41,715 bases of DNA from an uncultured Granulicella sp. GTDB taxonomy: Bacteria > Acidobacteriota > Terriglobia > Terriglobales > Acidobacteriaceae. A program made the translations under genes and the position numbers. A model generated the notes under the pieces. That model had not been told where the DNA came from and did no database searches. It saw only the letters and a list, made by a program, of their open reading frames with translations. The stretch lies in assembly GCA_937873145.1 (NCBI GenBank), contig CALMVK010000147.1, forward strand, positions 1 to 41,715. The letters run 5' to 3'. Shown here one piece after another: positions 9,800 to 21,400 of the stretch (positions are counted from its first letter, which is position 1; each line of letters opens with the position of its first letter).

Positions 9800-11465
9800 C
9801 GGTCGTTACCTCATTTGCAGTTTTGTTTGCCAACCATTCGTAGTCGTATGCTTCATGGTCGACCACCGGGACTTCGGTAAAGTTCTCTGTGAGTGGCGGC
9901 GACTGCAGCTGCCACTCAAGCCCGGTTGCCTGCCAAGGATTATTCCCTGCAATTGCACCATACTTGAGGGACCAACCCAAATAAAGCAGAGGCAACATAT
10001 AGCCTACGCCAAGCACGGTTGCGCCCGCGGTCGACAGTACGTTCAACACCTGAAACTCCGGCGGATAGGCGTGATAGCGACGTGGCATACCGAGATAGCC
10101 CAAGATGAACTGAGGAAGGAAAGTGAGGTTGAAACCAATGAAAGTAACCACCGCGGCCAGCTTTGAGATGGCTTCAGGATACATCCTGCCCGTCATCTTC
10201 GGCCACCAGAAGTGGATACCGGAGAGGAAGGCCATCAGCATGCCACCCACCATCACGAAGTGGAAGTGAGCCACGATGAAGTAAGTCTCGGTCAGATGAA
10301 TATCCATCCCAAGCGAGCCAAGAAAGATCCCAGTCAAGCCACCGATGGTAAATAAACCGATGAAGCCGAAAGCGTACAACATCGGTGTCTCAAACGTGAT
10401 GGAGCCCTTTTGCAGCGTGAAGGACCAGTTGAAGATCTTGATCGCCGAAGGAACCGCGACAAGCATGGTCAGCAGAGAGAAGATCAATGCAGAGTAGTTC
10501 GAGACACCCATGATGAACATGTGGTGCGCCCATACAAAGAAGCCGAAGACAGCAATCGCTACCGAGGAGAAGGCGACCGCGGTATAACCAAATACCCTCT
10601 TCCGGCTAAAGGTTGAGATAACCTCCGAGATGACACCGAAGCCAGGCAGAATCATGATGTAGACGGCCGGGTGAGAGTAGAACCAGAACAAGTGCTGGAA
10701 TAACAGCGGATCGCCGCCCTTACTCGGATCAAAGACGCCAATGCCAATCAGACGCTCAAGACCGACCAGCACCAAGGCAATGGCTAGAACCGGAGTTCCT
10801 AGCACCATCAGCACCGAAGCCGCGTAGTTCGACCATACAAAGAGGGGCAGACGGAACCAGGTCATGCCCGGCGCGCGCATGCGATGGATGGTCACGATGA
10901 AGTTCAACCCGGTAAAGATTGAGCTGAAACCTGCGATAAAGATCGCCGTCGCTGCAGTCACTACGTGGGTATTCAGATAGTGCGTTGAGAGTGGCGTGGT
11001 AAACGTCCAGCCCGTGTCTACGCCGCCGAGGACCAAGGCTGCCAGCGTCAACAAACCGCCAGTTAGATACAGATACCAACTCAGCAAGTTGATCTTTGGG
11101 AATGCCAGATCCTTGGCGCCAATCATGATTGGAATCAGAAAGTTTCCCAAAGTCGCCGGCACGGACGGCACCAGAAACAGGAAGATCATGATAATGCCGT
11201 GCATCGTGAAGAACTTGTTGTAGGTGTCAGAGGCGACCAGGTCGGGCTGCGGCGTCAGCAGTTCAAGACGAATCATGCCCGCGAACGCACCTCCAATAAA
11301 GAAGAAGAAGGTGATTGAGATGAGGTAAAGCATCGCAATGCGCTTATGGTCACCGGTGAGCAACCAGCTCAGGATTCCATGCTCATTGTTCAGATAGTTG
11401 CGGCGCGGCAGGGTGGCCGTCCGCTGGTCTGGAAGACTGACGATTGTTGCATTCGCTGCGCTCAT
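9792..11465 (-). CDS. coxA: Cytochrome c oxidase subunit I, A2-type heme-copper oxidase
   Basis: [42 protein letters not shown] (YSHP signature), [20 protein letters not shown]. Confidence 0.97.
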   Translation of the reverse strand: MSAANATIVSLPDQRTATLPRRNYLNNEHGILSWLLTGDHKRIAMLYLISITFFFFIGGAFAGMIRLELLTPQPDLVASDTYNKFFTMHGIIMIFLFLVPSVPATLGNFLIPIMIGAKDLAFPKINLLSWYLYLTGGLLTLAALVLGGVDTGWTFTTPLSTHYLNTHVVTAATAIFIAGFSSIFTGLNFIVTIHRMRAPGMTWFRLPLFVWSNYAASVLMVLGTPVLAIALVLVGLERLIGIGVFDPSKGGDPLLFQHLFWFYSHPAVYIMILPGFGVISEVISTFSRKRVFGYTAVAFSSVAIAVFGFFVWAHHMFIMGVSNYSALIFSLLTMLVAVPSAIKIFNWSFTLQKGSITFETPMLYAFGFIGLFTIGGLTGIFLGSLGMDIHLTETYFIVAHFHFVMVGGMLMAFLSGIHFWWPKMTGRMYPEAISKLAAVVTFIGFNLTFLPQFILGYLGMPRRYHAYPPEFQVLNVLSTAGATVLGVGYMLPLLYLGWSLKYGAIAGNNPWQATGLEWQLQSPPLTENFTEVPVVDHEAYDYEWLANKTANEVTTVG

Positions 11466-12512
11466 TTACTTCCCCATCCCCGGCGCGACCGGAGCCGTAA
11501 GGTTCGATTGTTGTGTGCCCAGGGTTTGCTGAACACGATAGTTGCTGTTCAGATTCTTAATGTATTCGACTAAGTCGATCAGGCCATCTTCACTGATCTG
11601 CCCTTGATACGTCGGCATGATCGGTGCATATCCCGCGGTAACGTGCTGCGACGGATTCAGGATTGAGTCACGCAGATAAGCATCGTTGACCAAGACCTGC
11701 GAACCGTTCGCGAGATTCAGCTTTGATCCGTACACTCCCGCAAGATTCGGTCCACGCGCCTCTGCGTTGCCGTTATGGCATTGATTGCAGGCCATGCTGG
11801 CGAAGAGCCGCTCTCCGTTCTGCGCCAGCGACTGACCGCTCGTGGACTGCTGCGTCCAGCGCTGGTAGTCCTCTGGCGTCAGAGCCGTTACTTCGCCGAT
11901 CATGCCGGAGTGCTTGGTCCCGCAGTATTGCGTGCAGAAGATGTGGTATGTGCCGGGCGTCGTCGCCTGGAACCACACCGTGGAGTAGCGCCCAGGAATG
12001 ACCTCACGCTTGACGCGGAAATCGGGAATCGAGAAGCTGTGGAAGACGTCCTGGGAGATCATGGTCAGTTGGACCGGACGTCCGGTCGGAACATGCAATG
12101 CGTTGATCTCATGCTGACCGCCGGGATGCTCCGCCTTCCACATCCACTGCTTACCCACGACGTAGATATTCATGGAATTAACAGGAGGATTGTAGATACG
12201 GAAGTACAGCAGCGCGCCCCAGACGAATGTCACTAGAAAGATCGCGAGCGGGATAATGGTCCACGTCGCCTCAAGTAGAGTTGATCCTTCTACCTGCGTG
12301 GCAACCGGGCTCCGCGATTTGCGGTAGCGAATCGAGAAACCGAAGACCAGCACGCCCACCAGAAGAAGACCGGTCAACGTCATGCCAATCAGGAAGAAAT
12401 ACAAAGCGTCGGCCCAAGGTGCCATCGTAGACGCCTCGCGCGGAAACAGCGCGGACGACGCCAGCCACTTGGTTAGAAACTCCCACAAAACCGGACTGAT
12501 AAACCTGCCCAT
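11466..12512 (-). CDS. coxB: Cytochrome c oxidase subunit II with C-terminal cytochrome c domain (caa3-type)
   Basis: CuA motif HIFCTQYCGTKHSGM; heme c motif CNQCH in a C-terminal domain; two N-terminal TM helices. Confidence 0.95.
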   Translation of the reverse strand: MGRFISPVLWEFLTKWLASSALFPREASTMAPWADALYFFLIGMTLTGLLLVGVLVFGFSIRYRKSRSPVATQVEGSTLLEATWTIIPLAIFLVTFVWGALLYFRIYNPPVNSMNIYVVGKQWMWKAEHPGGQHEINALHVPTGRPVQLTMISQDVFHSFSIPDFRVKREVIPGRYSTVWFQATTPGTYHIFCTQYCGTKHSGMIGEVTALTPEDYQRWTQQSTSGQSLAQNGERLFASMACNQCHNGNAEARGPNLAGVYGSKLNLANGSQVLVNDAYLRDSILNPSQHVTAGYAPIMPTYQGQISEDGLIDLVEYIKNLNSNYRVQQTLGTQQSNLTAPVAPGMGK

Positions 12513-12514
12513 CG

Positions 12515-13447
12515 TTACCCTTTATCCCTCTCGCCCGCCAGGTCGTGCTCGCGACCCAGCTTGATGTCCCGGCGAAACATCAAAAACATAAAACCACCCA
12601 AACCTGCCATCGTCACCATGCCCCCCATCTGCACCACTCGAGCCACAATGAGCGAATGCTTATTCGTCTGTGGGTCATAGTGGTAACAGTAGGTCAGAAT
12701 ATTGGCGACAGGAGAACCAATCTTGTTTCCGGAGGCCTCAATCAACCCCAGCAACACGTCCTTCGGGGAATACTCCACGCCCATGTAGTACTGGGCAATC
12801 TGCCCAGAGGTGGTGACCACCTCAAGCGAGCTGGCATGCGCAAACTGGGACAGTGTTCCGTCCGGTCCGGCCACTTTCACATATCCGAAACCAACGGCAC
12901 TGGACACCGCATCGATCGCTGGCTTTTTGCCTGTAAGAAAGTGCCATCCGGCTGCCGTCTCGGGACGGCCGTAACGCTTTACATAAAAGGCTTTCTTCTT
13001 GGCTGCGAGCTCCGGCGTGTCCGCAGGGTCAATGCTGATCACCAGTACGTTGAAGTCCTTGCCGGGATTCAATTTGACCATCTCAAGCGAACTGGTGACG
13101 CCGTCCAGCTCTTCCGAGCAAAGCATGGTGCAGTTGAAGTACACCAGCGAAAGAAGGGCGGGCTTCTTGCCAAAATAATCGCCCAGCTTGACCGTATTTC
13201 CCATCTCATCCACGAACTCAGCATTGAGCGGAAGCTGCTGGTTCAGATGCTGCGTTACCGCCACACCCTTCAAGACGGTAGGCAGTTCATCGCCACGATT
13301 GTCCCCTTGCTGCTTGTCTCCATACCCGGAGACCTGGGCAGCGAGGGTGGGAGTTGCAAGCCAGCCAGTCAGCAGAAACCCGGCAAGCACGACAGCGCGT
13401 GCGGCCCGCATGCTGGTGTTCCATCGGATTCTCAGCTGTCTACTCAT
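12515..13447 (-). CDS. SCO1/SenC family copper chaperone
   Basis: ALLSLVYFNCTMLCSEELDG (CxxxC) and VISIDPADTPELAAKKKAFYVKRYG. Confidence 0.92.
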   Translation of the reverse strand: MSRQLRIRWNTSMRAARAVVLAGFLLTGWLATPTLAAQVSGYGDKQQGDNRGDELPTVLKGVAVTQHLNQQLPLNAEFVDEMGNTVKLGDYFGKKPALLSLVYFNCTMLCSEELDGVTSSLEMVKLNPGKDFNVLVISIDPADTPELAAKKKAFYVKRYGRPETAAGWHFLTGKKPAIDAVSSAVGFGYVKVAGPDGTLSQFAHASSLEVVTTSGQIAQYYMGVEYSPKDVLLGLIEASGNKIGSPVANILTYCYHYDPQTNKHSLIVARVVQMGGMVTMAGLGGFMFLMFRRDIKLGREHDLAGERDKG

Positions 13448-13505
13448 ATTCTCTATTCCTCTAAGACAATGCTATCGCTTTCCCGTCTCCCGCAATCGAG
13501 CTCAA

Positions 13506-14243
13506 TCAGGGATGCTTCACCGGCTTCAACTCCGCATGCTCCGATGTCGCTCTACCAAAAGCCATCTTTTGCTCGCGGGCTTCGATCGTGTCCAGCTCAT
13601 ACCCCGTACGCGCAAATCCACTTGTCAGCGGAGCCGTTACGACCGGCTTCGAGTCCTCAGCCAGCATCTGACCCGACTGGGCTGCAGTTGTAACGGGGAG
13701 ACCGCGTTCCACGATCAACTGCATCGCACGGTCGATCGGAATCCGGATTCCCTGCTCTCCCGGAGCGCGACTGTAATGATCCAGCAGCAGATCCTCGCGT
13801 GCGTGAAGATCGGCCGTGTCTTGATTGCCATCGTCGGTCTGCAGGCGCGGCCCGGGAAACGAGGTCGTCATGGTTTGCAGCTCTTGCTGCACGATCACTG
13901 CGTTGCTCTTCAGGTCTTCGCGTTTTCCGCGCTCTTCTTTGCCATCTACCTTGACGTCCTTGGCTCCGGCAAACATCGACGGTGTCTGGTGCCAACGGTC
14001 CGCCGGCCCATCCTGCTTCTGGATTGCCTCGTTGATGACCCGCCCCATGAAGAAGCAGAAGAAAAAGAAGACAAGAACAAAGGAGGCCAGCCCGCCGATG
14101 AAGACGATAATTCCGCCCGCATTTACGTCGGTTGTCTCATAGCCGACCTCGGCACTCCCCGGACCGGACTTCGGGTAGTCGACGATATCGCCGCTTGGCG
14201 CCTTGTAGTCCCCTGCTTTGTTCTTGGGTGCATTAGTGGCCAT
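13506..14243 (-). CDS. Uncharacterised single-TM protein within the ACIII/caa3 cluster
   Basis: One TM segment (GGIIVFIGGLASFVLVFFFFCFFMG), soluble C-terminus with REDLLLDHYSRAPGEQGIRIPIDRAMQLIVERGLP; its 5' end overlaps the 3' end of actF. No CxxCH or Fe-S motif. Confidence 0.88.
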   Translation of the reverse strand: MATNAPKNKAGDYKAPSGDIVDYPKSGPGSAEVGYETTDVNAGGIIVFIGGLASFVLVFFFFCFFMGRVINEAIQKQDGPADRWHQTPSMFAGAKDVKVDGKEERGKREDLKSNAVIVQQELQTMTTSFPGPRLQTDDGNQDTADLHAREDLLLDHYSRAPGEQGIRIPIDRAMQLIVERGLPVTTAAQSGQMLAEDSKPVVTAPLTSGFARTGYELDTIEAREQKMAFGRATSEHAELKPVKHP

Positions 14244-15555
14244 GATCGGGCTCCAAAATCTCTCTTAGGTGAGGGTCGTTGAGGGCGACAAGTGGCCGCG
14301 CCATCAACTGGGTAAAGTAATACGCCGCCCATAACGACAGCACGGCAAGCGGCACGGTGACGTAGGCGAAGATGCCCCAATTTTCCCCAACCAGGTTGCT
14401 GGCCGCATCCTTGAAGTTGGGCTCGATCAACCAGAACATGTCGAGGCAGCGGGCGAAGATCATAAAGATGGCCAGCGCGGAGAGCCGCCGTTTATCACGC
14501 TTCAGATCGCGCGAGAGCAGGAGACAAAACGGGATAAGCCAGTGGCAGACAAAGTCCGCCACGCAGACATACCACCAGCCTCCCCGGGTACGCGCCAGAT
14601 ACCAGGGAATCTCGTCCGGTACATTGCCTGACCAGATAATCAGAAATTCTGCGAAGGAGAGATAGATATTCAACATCACAAACGCAAACGCAAACTTGCC
14701 CAGATCGTGCTGCTCGGTCACACGCAGCAAGGTGTGCATGGGCTCCACCCTGGAGAGCTTGATCACGGTCAGGATGCCAAGCGCCAGGACGGCAAAACCT
14801 TGTCCAACCAGGAACTGCAACCCCCAGATCGAGCTGTACCAGGTCACGTCGAGCGACATGATCCAAAGGAGGGCGCCATCTGTGAGCAAGATGACATACA
14901 GCAGGATGCTGGGCCCGGAGAGGTTCTCAAAACGGGTACGCCACCGATCGAAGCTGACGGGCGTGCCACGCTGCGGATCGGCATCCTGCTCGAGCGACCA
15001 CTTGCTCAGCAACGAGGCCAACACGATCAGCACGCCGAAGATGATGGCGGTTTGAAGCACGGCGCTGGCAGGATTGAACATAGTGTGCTTGAGGTTGGCC
15101 GTGAGCTGCTGCTCCTTGGTCATCAGCCCTCTTGAGAAGGCGTCCGCCGTGGCAGCTGCATTGGGATACGCCCACCACTGATAGAGCCGCTTGGCGAACA
15201 GGCCGACCGGAAGAATCATCAAGGCTACCAGCGGCAAGGTGCGCGACATCGCCTCAAACGGCCGCCGCAGCAGCATGCCCCACTTGCCGCCGGAGACGTA
15301 CTGCAGCATCAGCATGACGAGACCGCCGCCGGCAAAGCCGAAACACATCATAAAGCCCAGCAGATAGGCGCGCAGCATATGCGTCTTGCCACCAGGAGGA
15401 ATCAGGAAGGCCAGCGACAACAACGTTGCGACGGCAAAGACGATCAATGCTCTAAGCCGCCACGCCGTGAGCGTCGGGATGGAGCGAAGATCGGCCGGCA
15501 GGGTGCGCGACCCCTGATGGGAGTGAGCTTCGGGTTGTGCCAGTGCGGAGGACAT
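14233..15555 (-). CDS. actF: Alternative Complex III quinol:cytochrome c oxidoreductase membrane subunit ActF
   Basis: Polytopic NrfD/PsrC-like protein in act gene order; WYSSIWGLQFLVGQG and YLSFAEFLIIWSGN. Confidence 0.88.
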   Translation of the reverse strand: MSSALAQPEAHSHQGSRTLPADLRSIPTLTAWRLRALIVFAVATLLSLAFLIPPGGKTHMLRAYLLGFMMCFGFAGGGLVMLMLQYVSGGKWGMLLRRPFEAMSRTLPLVALMILPVGLFAKRLYQWWAYPNAAATADAFSRGLMTKEQQLTANLKHTMFNPASAVLQTAIIFGVLIVLASLLSKWSLEQDADPQRGTPVSFDRWRTRFENLSGPSILLYVILLTDGALLWIMSLDVTWYSSIWGLQFLVGQGFAVLALGILTVIKLSRVEPMHTLLRVTEQHDLGKFAFAFVMLNIYLSFAEFLIIWSGNVPDEIPWYLARTRGGWWYVCVADFVCHWLIPFCLLLSRDLKRDKRRLSALAIFMIFARCLDMFWLIEPNFKDAASNLVGENWGIFAYVTVPLAVLSLWAAYYFTQLMARPLVALNDPHLREILEPDHGH

Positions 15556-15627
15556 GGATGCTAAGCCTTCATGAAAGTCAAAGTTGAGCGCTGCCGTTGA
15601 TCGCCTTTGGTGCGTTGTGTGCCTTGC

Positions 15628-16449
15628 TTATTTACCCGGTTCATGAGCCTCTGGCGGGTAGCCTGTGCTGGCTTGTGCTGGGACCGGACCGGCATCGCGA
15701 TAGCTGGGCGTTTGAATGTGCGCCGCTACCTTGCCGATATCCGCTGGAGGAATGACGTAAAGCTCTCCCGAGGGCGTGCCCGAGACCGCTGTGGGTGGAA
15801 GCAACCAGTCGGATACGAAGCTCGGAGACAGTCCTTCACTCGTGGCGATCTCACCCAGCGGCTGCACATGCTGCCCGGTCGCAATGTCCGCGTCCTGTGC
15901 GTTCTGGCTTAGTTGCAACGCCTTGATGTACGCGACGACGGACCAGCGCTCCGCGGGAGTCAACTGCGCCGAGTAGTCCGGCATAGCTCCGTAACCGTTC
16001 GAGATCACATTATAAAAATGTCCGAGAGGAGCCGCGTTCAGGCGGGCGGTATGGAAGTTGCCCGCCCGGGCATAGCCGCGCTGCACAATCATCCCGACGC
16101 CGTTTCCGACGCGCGAGTGACACGGCGTACAGAAGACGTTGTACTCTTCCTGGCCGCGGGCCAACACATCCATCGTTACGGGAAACGGCATCGACGTGCC
16201 TTCAACGCCGTTGACCATTCCGGTGTAGAAGTAATTGTCCTCGTGCAACTGGCCGCGGGCGACCGTGTTCTCAACCTGCGGACGCACGGAACGACCATCG
16301 GCATAAAAAGTTGAGCCACGCTGCGGATAGAACTTGGGCTGGTTATGCATATCCTGACGGCAGCCGGAGAGCACGGCGGCTGAAGCCAGCAAAGACACTG
16401 TTCCTAGGCGGCTTACATGCTGTTGCGCGTTTGTTTCTGACTTCTTCAA
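15628..16449 (-). CDS. actE: ACIII monoheme cytochrome c subunit ActE
   Basis: Lipoprotein-like signal (LLASAAVLSGC), one CTPCH heme motif, ERWSVVAYIKALQLSQ. Confidence 0.9.
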   Translation of the reverse strand: MKKSETNAQQHVSRLGTVSLLASAAVLSGCRQDMHNQPKFYPQRGSTFYADGRSVRPQVENTVARGQLHEDNYFYTGMVNGVEGTSMPFPVTMDVLARGQEEYNVFCTPCHSRVGNGVGMIVQRGYARAGNFHTARLNAAPLGHFYNVISNGYGAMPDYSAQLTPAERWSVVAYIKALQLSQNAQDADIATGQHVQPLGEIATSEGLSPSFVSDWLLPPTAVSGTPSGELYVIPPADIGKVAAHIQTPSYRDAGPVPAQASTGYPPEAHEPGK

Positions 16450-16991
16450 TTGTCTACCTCAACCACGGAGACCGCGGGAAACTGTTCAAGAAACTTGCGC
16501 GATTCTCCCAGCGAAAATTTTGGATCGTACGCCTCGAGACAAAGAAAGAACTTGTCCGTCGTTGCACCGTTGCGGAAGTTCGGCGCATTGAACACGGGAT
16601 GATAGGTTTGCGGCAGCCCGTTGAGCGCAATCATGCCAAACGCCGCCGAGAGCCCGGAGAAGAGAATCGTCCATTCATAAGCCGGGATAATGAAAGCCGG
16701 CCAACTCCACAACGGTCGGCCTGCAATGTTTAGCGGATAACCCCAAACATTGATCCAGGTCTGCATTAGAAATGCGGTTGTGACTCCCATGAGGCCGCCC
16801 AAAAGGCACATCAAGGGAACGCGCGTCTTGTGAAAGTGCAAGGCGTCGGCTGCTTCTTCCACTGGATAGGGGGTATAGCACTCCATTCTACGGTAGCCGA
16901 ATTTATGCGCAGCCTGAGTAGCCTCAACCAGCTCGCCGGGCGTATTGAACTCTGCGAGCAAACCGTAGATGCCTTCGCGGGGAACAGCCAT
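16446..16991 (-). CDS. actD: ACIII subunit ActD (DUF3341)
   Basis: YGLLAEFNTPGELVEATQAAHKFGYRRMECYTPYPVEEA signature. Confidence 0.92.
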   Translation of the reverse strand: MAVPREGIYGLLAEFNTPGELVEATQAAHKFGYRRMECYTPYPVEEAADALHFHKTRVPLMCLLGGLMGVTTAFLMQTWINVWGYPLNIAGRPLWSWPAFIIPAYEWTILFSGLSAAFGMIALNGLPQTYHPVFNAPNFRNGATTDKFFLCLEAYDPKFSLGESRKFLEQFPAVSVVEVDN

Positions 16992-18433
16992 TAGACCACC
17001 TCGTTGATTGTGGTTTCGGCAACTTCGCCGCCATGCCTAATCTTTGTTTGCGGAAGCATGGTCCGGATTTCAGACATCGGGATCATAGGCAGGAACCGCA
17101 CGAAAAGAAAGAAGAGCACTGTAAACAGACCCATCGTTCCGACATAGATCATGTAGTCCCACTTGGTGGCGCGGTAGGTTCCCCAACTGGAGGGCAGGTA
17201 GTCGCGATAGAGCGAGGTGACAACGATGACGAAGCGTTCAAACCACATGCCCGTGTTGATGATCAGCGATAGAACAAAGAGAAACACCACGTTGACGCGC
17301 AGCTTACGGCTCCACAGTGAAGTCAAGGGAATCGCGATATTGGTCAGGATCAGAATCCAATAGGCCCAGCCCATTGGTCCGAACATCCGGTTCCACATCA
17401 TGAAGAACTCCCAGTGGCTGGCCGAAAACCAGCTCATGAAGATCTCCATGCCGTACCCGTAGGCAACGATCGATCCCGTCGCCAACATGACCTTGGCCAT
17501 ATTGTCCAAGTGCCGCAGCGTGACCAGATCTTCCATGTGATAGAACTTGCGGATTGGAATGGCCAAGGTGAGCACCATCGCAAACCCCGAGTAGACTGCA
17601 CCTGAGACGAAGTACGGCGGGAAGATAGTGGTGTGCCAACCGGCCAGCGCGGCTACCGCAAAGTCAAAACTGATGACCGTGTGCACGGAGAGCACCAACG
17701 GGGTCGAAAGACCTGCAAGCAACAGCGAAGCCGACTCATAACGGATCCAGTGCCGGGTGGACCCGCGCCAACCCAGCGAGAGCAGACCGTAAAAGTATTT
17801 GGCGATCGGCATCGTTGCGCGATCACGCAAGGTGCCGAAGTCGGGAATCATGCCGATGTACCAGAACACAATCGAGATGGTCGCATAGGTTGAAACCGCA
17901 AACACGTCCCAGGCAAGCGGGCTGCGAAACTGCGGCCACAGATTCATGGTGTTGGGATACGGGAAGAGCCAGTACGCCAGCCAGGGACGACCGACGTGAA
18001 TCAACGGAAAGGTTCCCGCACAGACCACAGCGAAGATGGTCATCGCCTCTGCAAAGCGATTGATCGAGTTGCGCCAGGTTTGCTTGAACAACAGCAGGAT
18101 GGCGGAGATCAGCGTGCCGGCGTGACCGATGCCGATCCACCAGACGAAGTTGATGATCGCAAAGCCCCAGGCACCGGGAATCGTCACTCCCCAGATGCCG
18201 ACTCCCTTGAGGAAGAGCCAGGTGATGCCGATGACCACGCCCGTGGCCACGCCCGCGCCAACCGTCAGCCCGGCAAACCAGCCGAGCGGCGTGTTCGACG
18301 TCAGCACGACTCCAGCGATCTTCTGCGTGACCGACTTGAAGCTGTGACCGGGCGCAATGACCGCGTACTCCCCGGTGTAGGGGTCGATCATCGGGTCGAC
18401 GGAAGGATCGTGAATAGGTCCTTTAGTAGCCAT
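16991..18433 (-). CDS. actC: ACIII NrfD-like integral membrane subunit ActC
   Basis: Polytopic NrfD/PsrC family; GVTIPGAWGFAIINFVWWIGIGHAGTLISAILLL. Confidence 0.95.
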   Translation of the reverse strand: MATKGPIHDPSVDPMIDPYTGEYAVIAPGHSFKSVTQKIAGVVLTSNTPLGWFAGLTVGAGVATGVVIGITWLFLKGVGIWGVTIPGAWGFAIINFVWWIGIGHAGTLISAILLLFKQTWRNSINRFAEAMTIFAVVCAGTFPLIHVGRPWLAYWLFPYPNTMNLWPQFRSPLAWDVFAVSTYATISIVFWYIGMIPDFGTLRDRATMPIAKYFYGLLSLGWRGSTRHWIRYESASLLLAGLSTPLVLSVHTVISFDFAVAALAGWHTTIFPPYFVSGAVYSGFAMVLTLAIPIRKFYHMEDLVTLRHLDNMAKVMLATGSIVAYGYGMEIFMSWFSASHWEFFMMWNRMFGPMGWAYWILILTNIAIPLTSLWSRKLRVNVVFLFVLSLIINTGMWFERFVIVVTSLYRDYLPSSWGTYRATKWDYMIYVGTMGLFTVLFFLFVRFLPMIPMSEIRTMLPQTKIRHGGEVAETTINEVV

Positions 18434-21400
18434 CTATGCCAGCTCCGGATTCGGGTTGATCACGCCTGCCGTGTAGGTCGTGCGTGGCTTGTAGTTGAGA
18501 TCGGCAAGCACAGGATAGTCGCGCTCGGCAGCCTTGCGCCGCGCCACCTTGCTGGTCCGGTCATTCTTGTTGCCGAAGATAATTGCGCCCGTCGGGCAGG
18601 CTTGCTGGCAGGCAGTGATGATCTCGCCATCCCGGACTGCCCGGTTTTCCTTGTCCGCTTCGAGCTTGGCCGACTCGATCCGCTGCACGCAATAGGTGCA
18701 CTTTTCCATCACGCCGCGCGAGCGAACGGTGACGTCCGGGTTGCGCATGAACTTCAAGCTCTCCGTGTCGTAGTCCGAATACAGCAGGAAGTTGAACCGG
18801 CGCACTTTGTACGCGCAATTATTTGAGCAGTAACGTGTGCCCACGCAGCGGTTGTAGACCATCGTGTTGAGGCCCTCCGGCGTATGCACCGTTGCCCCTA
18901 CCGGGCAGACGAGCTCGCAGCCGGCGTTCTCGCAATGCTGGCAGGCCATCGGCTGGAAGTGTGCCTTGGGCGCGGAAAGATCGCCCTCAAAGTAGGTATC
19001 GATGCGGATCCACTGCATGTTGCGGCCTACCTTCACCTGCTCGCGGCCGACCACAGCAATGTTGTTCTCCGCATAGCAGCTGACAATGCAGGCATTGCAG
19101 CCAATGCAGCTATTTAGATCAATCGACATTGCCCACGCATTCTGCAGGAGTTGCGAGGACTCATCGGTATGATCGTACGCAAATTTATCCGCGGAGAGAC
19201 TGTCGTCGTGGGCTGGATCTTCTCCTTGCGGTCCGTAGCCAACCTTGTTGACCAGGGTGCCGCTTGCCCCTTCATGCGCAAAATTCGGCTTGGTCTTTGC
19301 TTCGGAGACAGTCGCGTAACGGATGATCGAGCGCTCTTCGGCCTCATGGCCAGGCAGCGAGTAGGTGCCTTTCTTGTCCGAGACGGGACGCTCAAGATCG
19401 TGCTGCGCGTACGAGCCGCGATGGTCGATCGAGTGCACCTTGGTGACGCACAGATCGTAGCTGCCCTTGCCGCGCGTTACCTTCACCCCTGCAGCCGAGT
19501 TGGGAGCATCGCTGCCGCGGAGCGCGTATGCATTGAAGCCAACGCCCGATCCGACCCGGCCGGCATCGCTGCGGCCTCCACCGTAGTGGACGGTAATCAC
19601 ATCGTCGGCATGGCCTGGTACGCCCAGCACCGGAGCAATCACCCGCCGTCCGTTCAGCTCAAGCTCGATCGCCTCATTCTCGGCAATCTTCAGCTTCTCA
19701 AGCGTAGCCAGGCTCATCAGCGCGGCGTTGTCCCAGCTCATGCTGGTGACCTGCTTAGGCAACTCCTGCAGCCAGCCGATATTGGCATAACGCCCATCGT
19801 AGAGCGACGAATCGTTTCTGAAGAGGATCTCTATGCTGCCCGGTGCGCTGGCGGTAGAAGTCTGCGCTGCGACGGCGTTTGGGCTGCCGGCCTTCGGGGT
19901 GAACGCTGTTCCCTCCACCCAGCCATCGTGCAGCGCCTTGCGCCACGCCGCGTCCGGATCGCCCTTCAGCAAGGGACGCGTGTTGGCTAACACAGCGTCA
20001 TAGGCGGAAGCCTGCGGATTGTCGAGCAGACCCTGAAGAATGTCATGGGCGCTGTGGCCGTTGTAGAGCGGCTCAATCATCGGCTGCACAATCGAGAGCG
20101 TGCCGTCATACGCGCGCGCATCGGACCACGACTCAAGATAGTGAGTCATATTGATATGCCACGTTGTGTGCAGGCCGGTCTCGTCGATTAGGTTTGCCAG
20201 ATGCGCCGTGTAAGGGACGCGATCGACAAGGCTGCCGAACTGGAGATCGGCGGGCGCCGTATAGACCGGGTTGCCGCCCAGCATCACCAGCCACTGCACC
20301 TTGCCGGCCTGAATGTCGGCGGCGAGCGAACGCAGATCCGCAAGCTGCTCACTCGGCATCGGCGCGACGGTCTCGGTGTAGACGACGGTCTTGCCTACCG
20401 CACCTAAGCTGGCATTCAGACGATAGGCAGCGAGATGCACCTCGGGGGAGGCTCCCTCGCCCGGAATGACCACACAGCGTCCGTTGGCCGATTTTAGATC
20501 GGCAGCCAGCACGCTTAGGAACTTAGCCGCGTCCGGATTGGAGAAGCTTCCACCCGCGCCGCCGGAAGCAAGCGCACCGGCAAAACCGGCAAGCTCGCTC
20601 GGCTTCAACGTCAGCCGATGCTCCGCCTTGAAACCGGTTACGCTCGCCATGCTCTCGACAACGTAGAGCCGATTCATGGGCTTGGTGGGATTTTCAGCGT
20701 CAAAACTGTGACGCTCAGCGTAGTCTGCCGCCAGAGGCAGGAAGCCGGGGTGGGCGATGCCTCCCAGGAAATCCGCATCGAGCGAGACAATCACGTCTGC
20801 GTCCGCAAGCCGGTACTGCGCGTCGGTGTAGCTGCCGAAGGCAGCCTTCGATGCCGCACGCGAGGAATCCTGATTTACGCCATCCCACTGCAGGAATTTA
20901 GCGTTGGGGTAAAGCTTCTGAACGGCCTGCCACTGCGCCGCCAGCGTCGGCGAGGTTACCGTTTCAGAGAGGAAGTAGAGACCCTGGCCACCCTGCATTC
21001 CCTTCGCCGCCTGGAGCAGCGCCGTCTGGAAGTTTCCAAAGGAAGAGGTCTGGTCTTTGTAGATAGTGTCGTGCGCGCGATCCGGATCGTACAGCCCTAA
21101 CAGCGTTCCCTGAGTGATGGCATCCGACTTGCCTTTCGACATCGGATGATCGGGGTTCCCCTCAAGCTTGATTGGCCGGAAAGCATCCGACTTGACCAGA
21201 ATCGGGATCGCTCCGGTCGGAAACGGGTGCGCGGTCGCAAAGTACTTTGCCTGGCCGAGCACCAGGTCCTCCGGCTGACGAATATACGGGTAGATTGGCT
21301 CGTCAGGCTGCTTGGTGCAGCCGGCCATGCCGGCAAACGCCAGCGAAGCTCCCATGACCTTCAGAAAGCCACGCCGCGAGACTGCGTCCACCCACTCACT

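Noticed and set aside
12545-14282. Long plus-strand ORFs opposite sco and the unknown ACIII-linked protein
   Set aside because: Antisense to conserved genes, unusual composition, no domain recognised.
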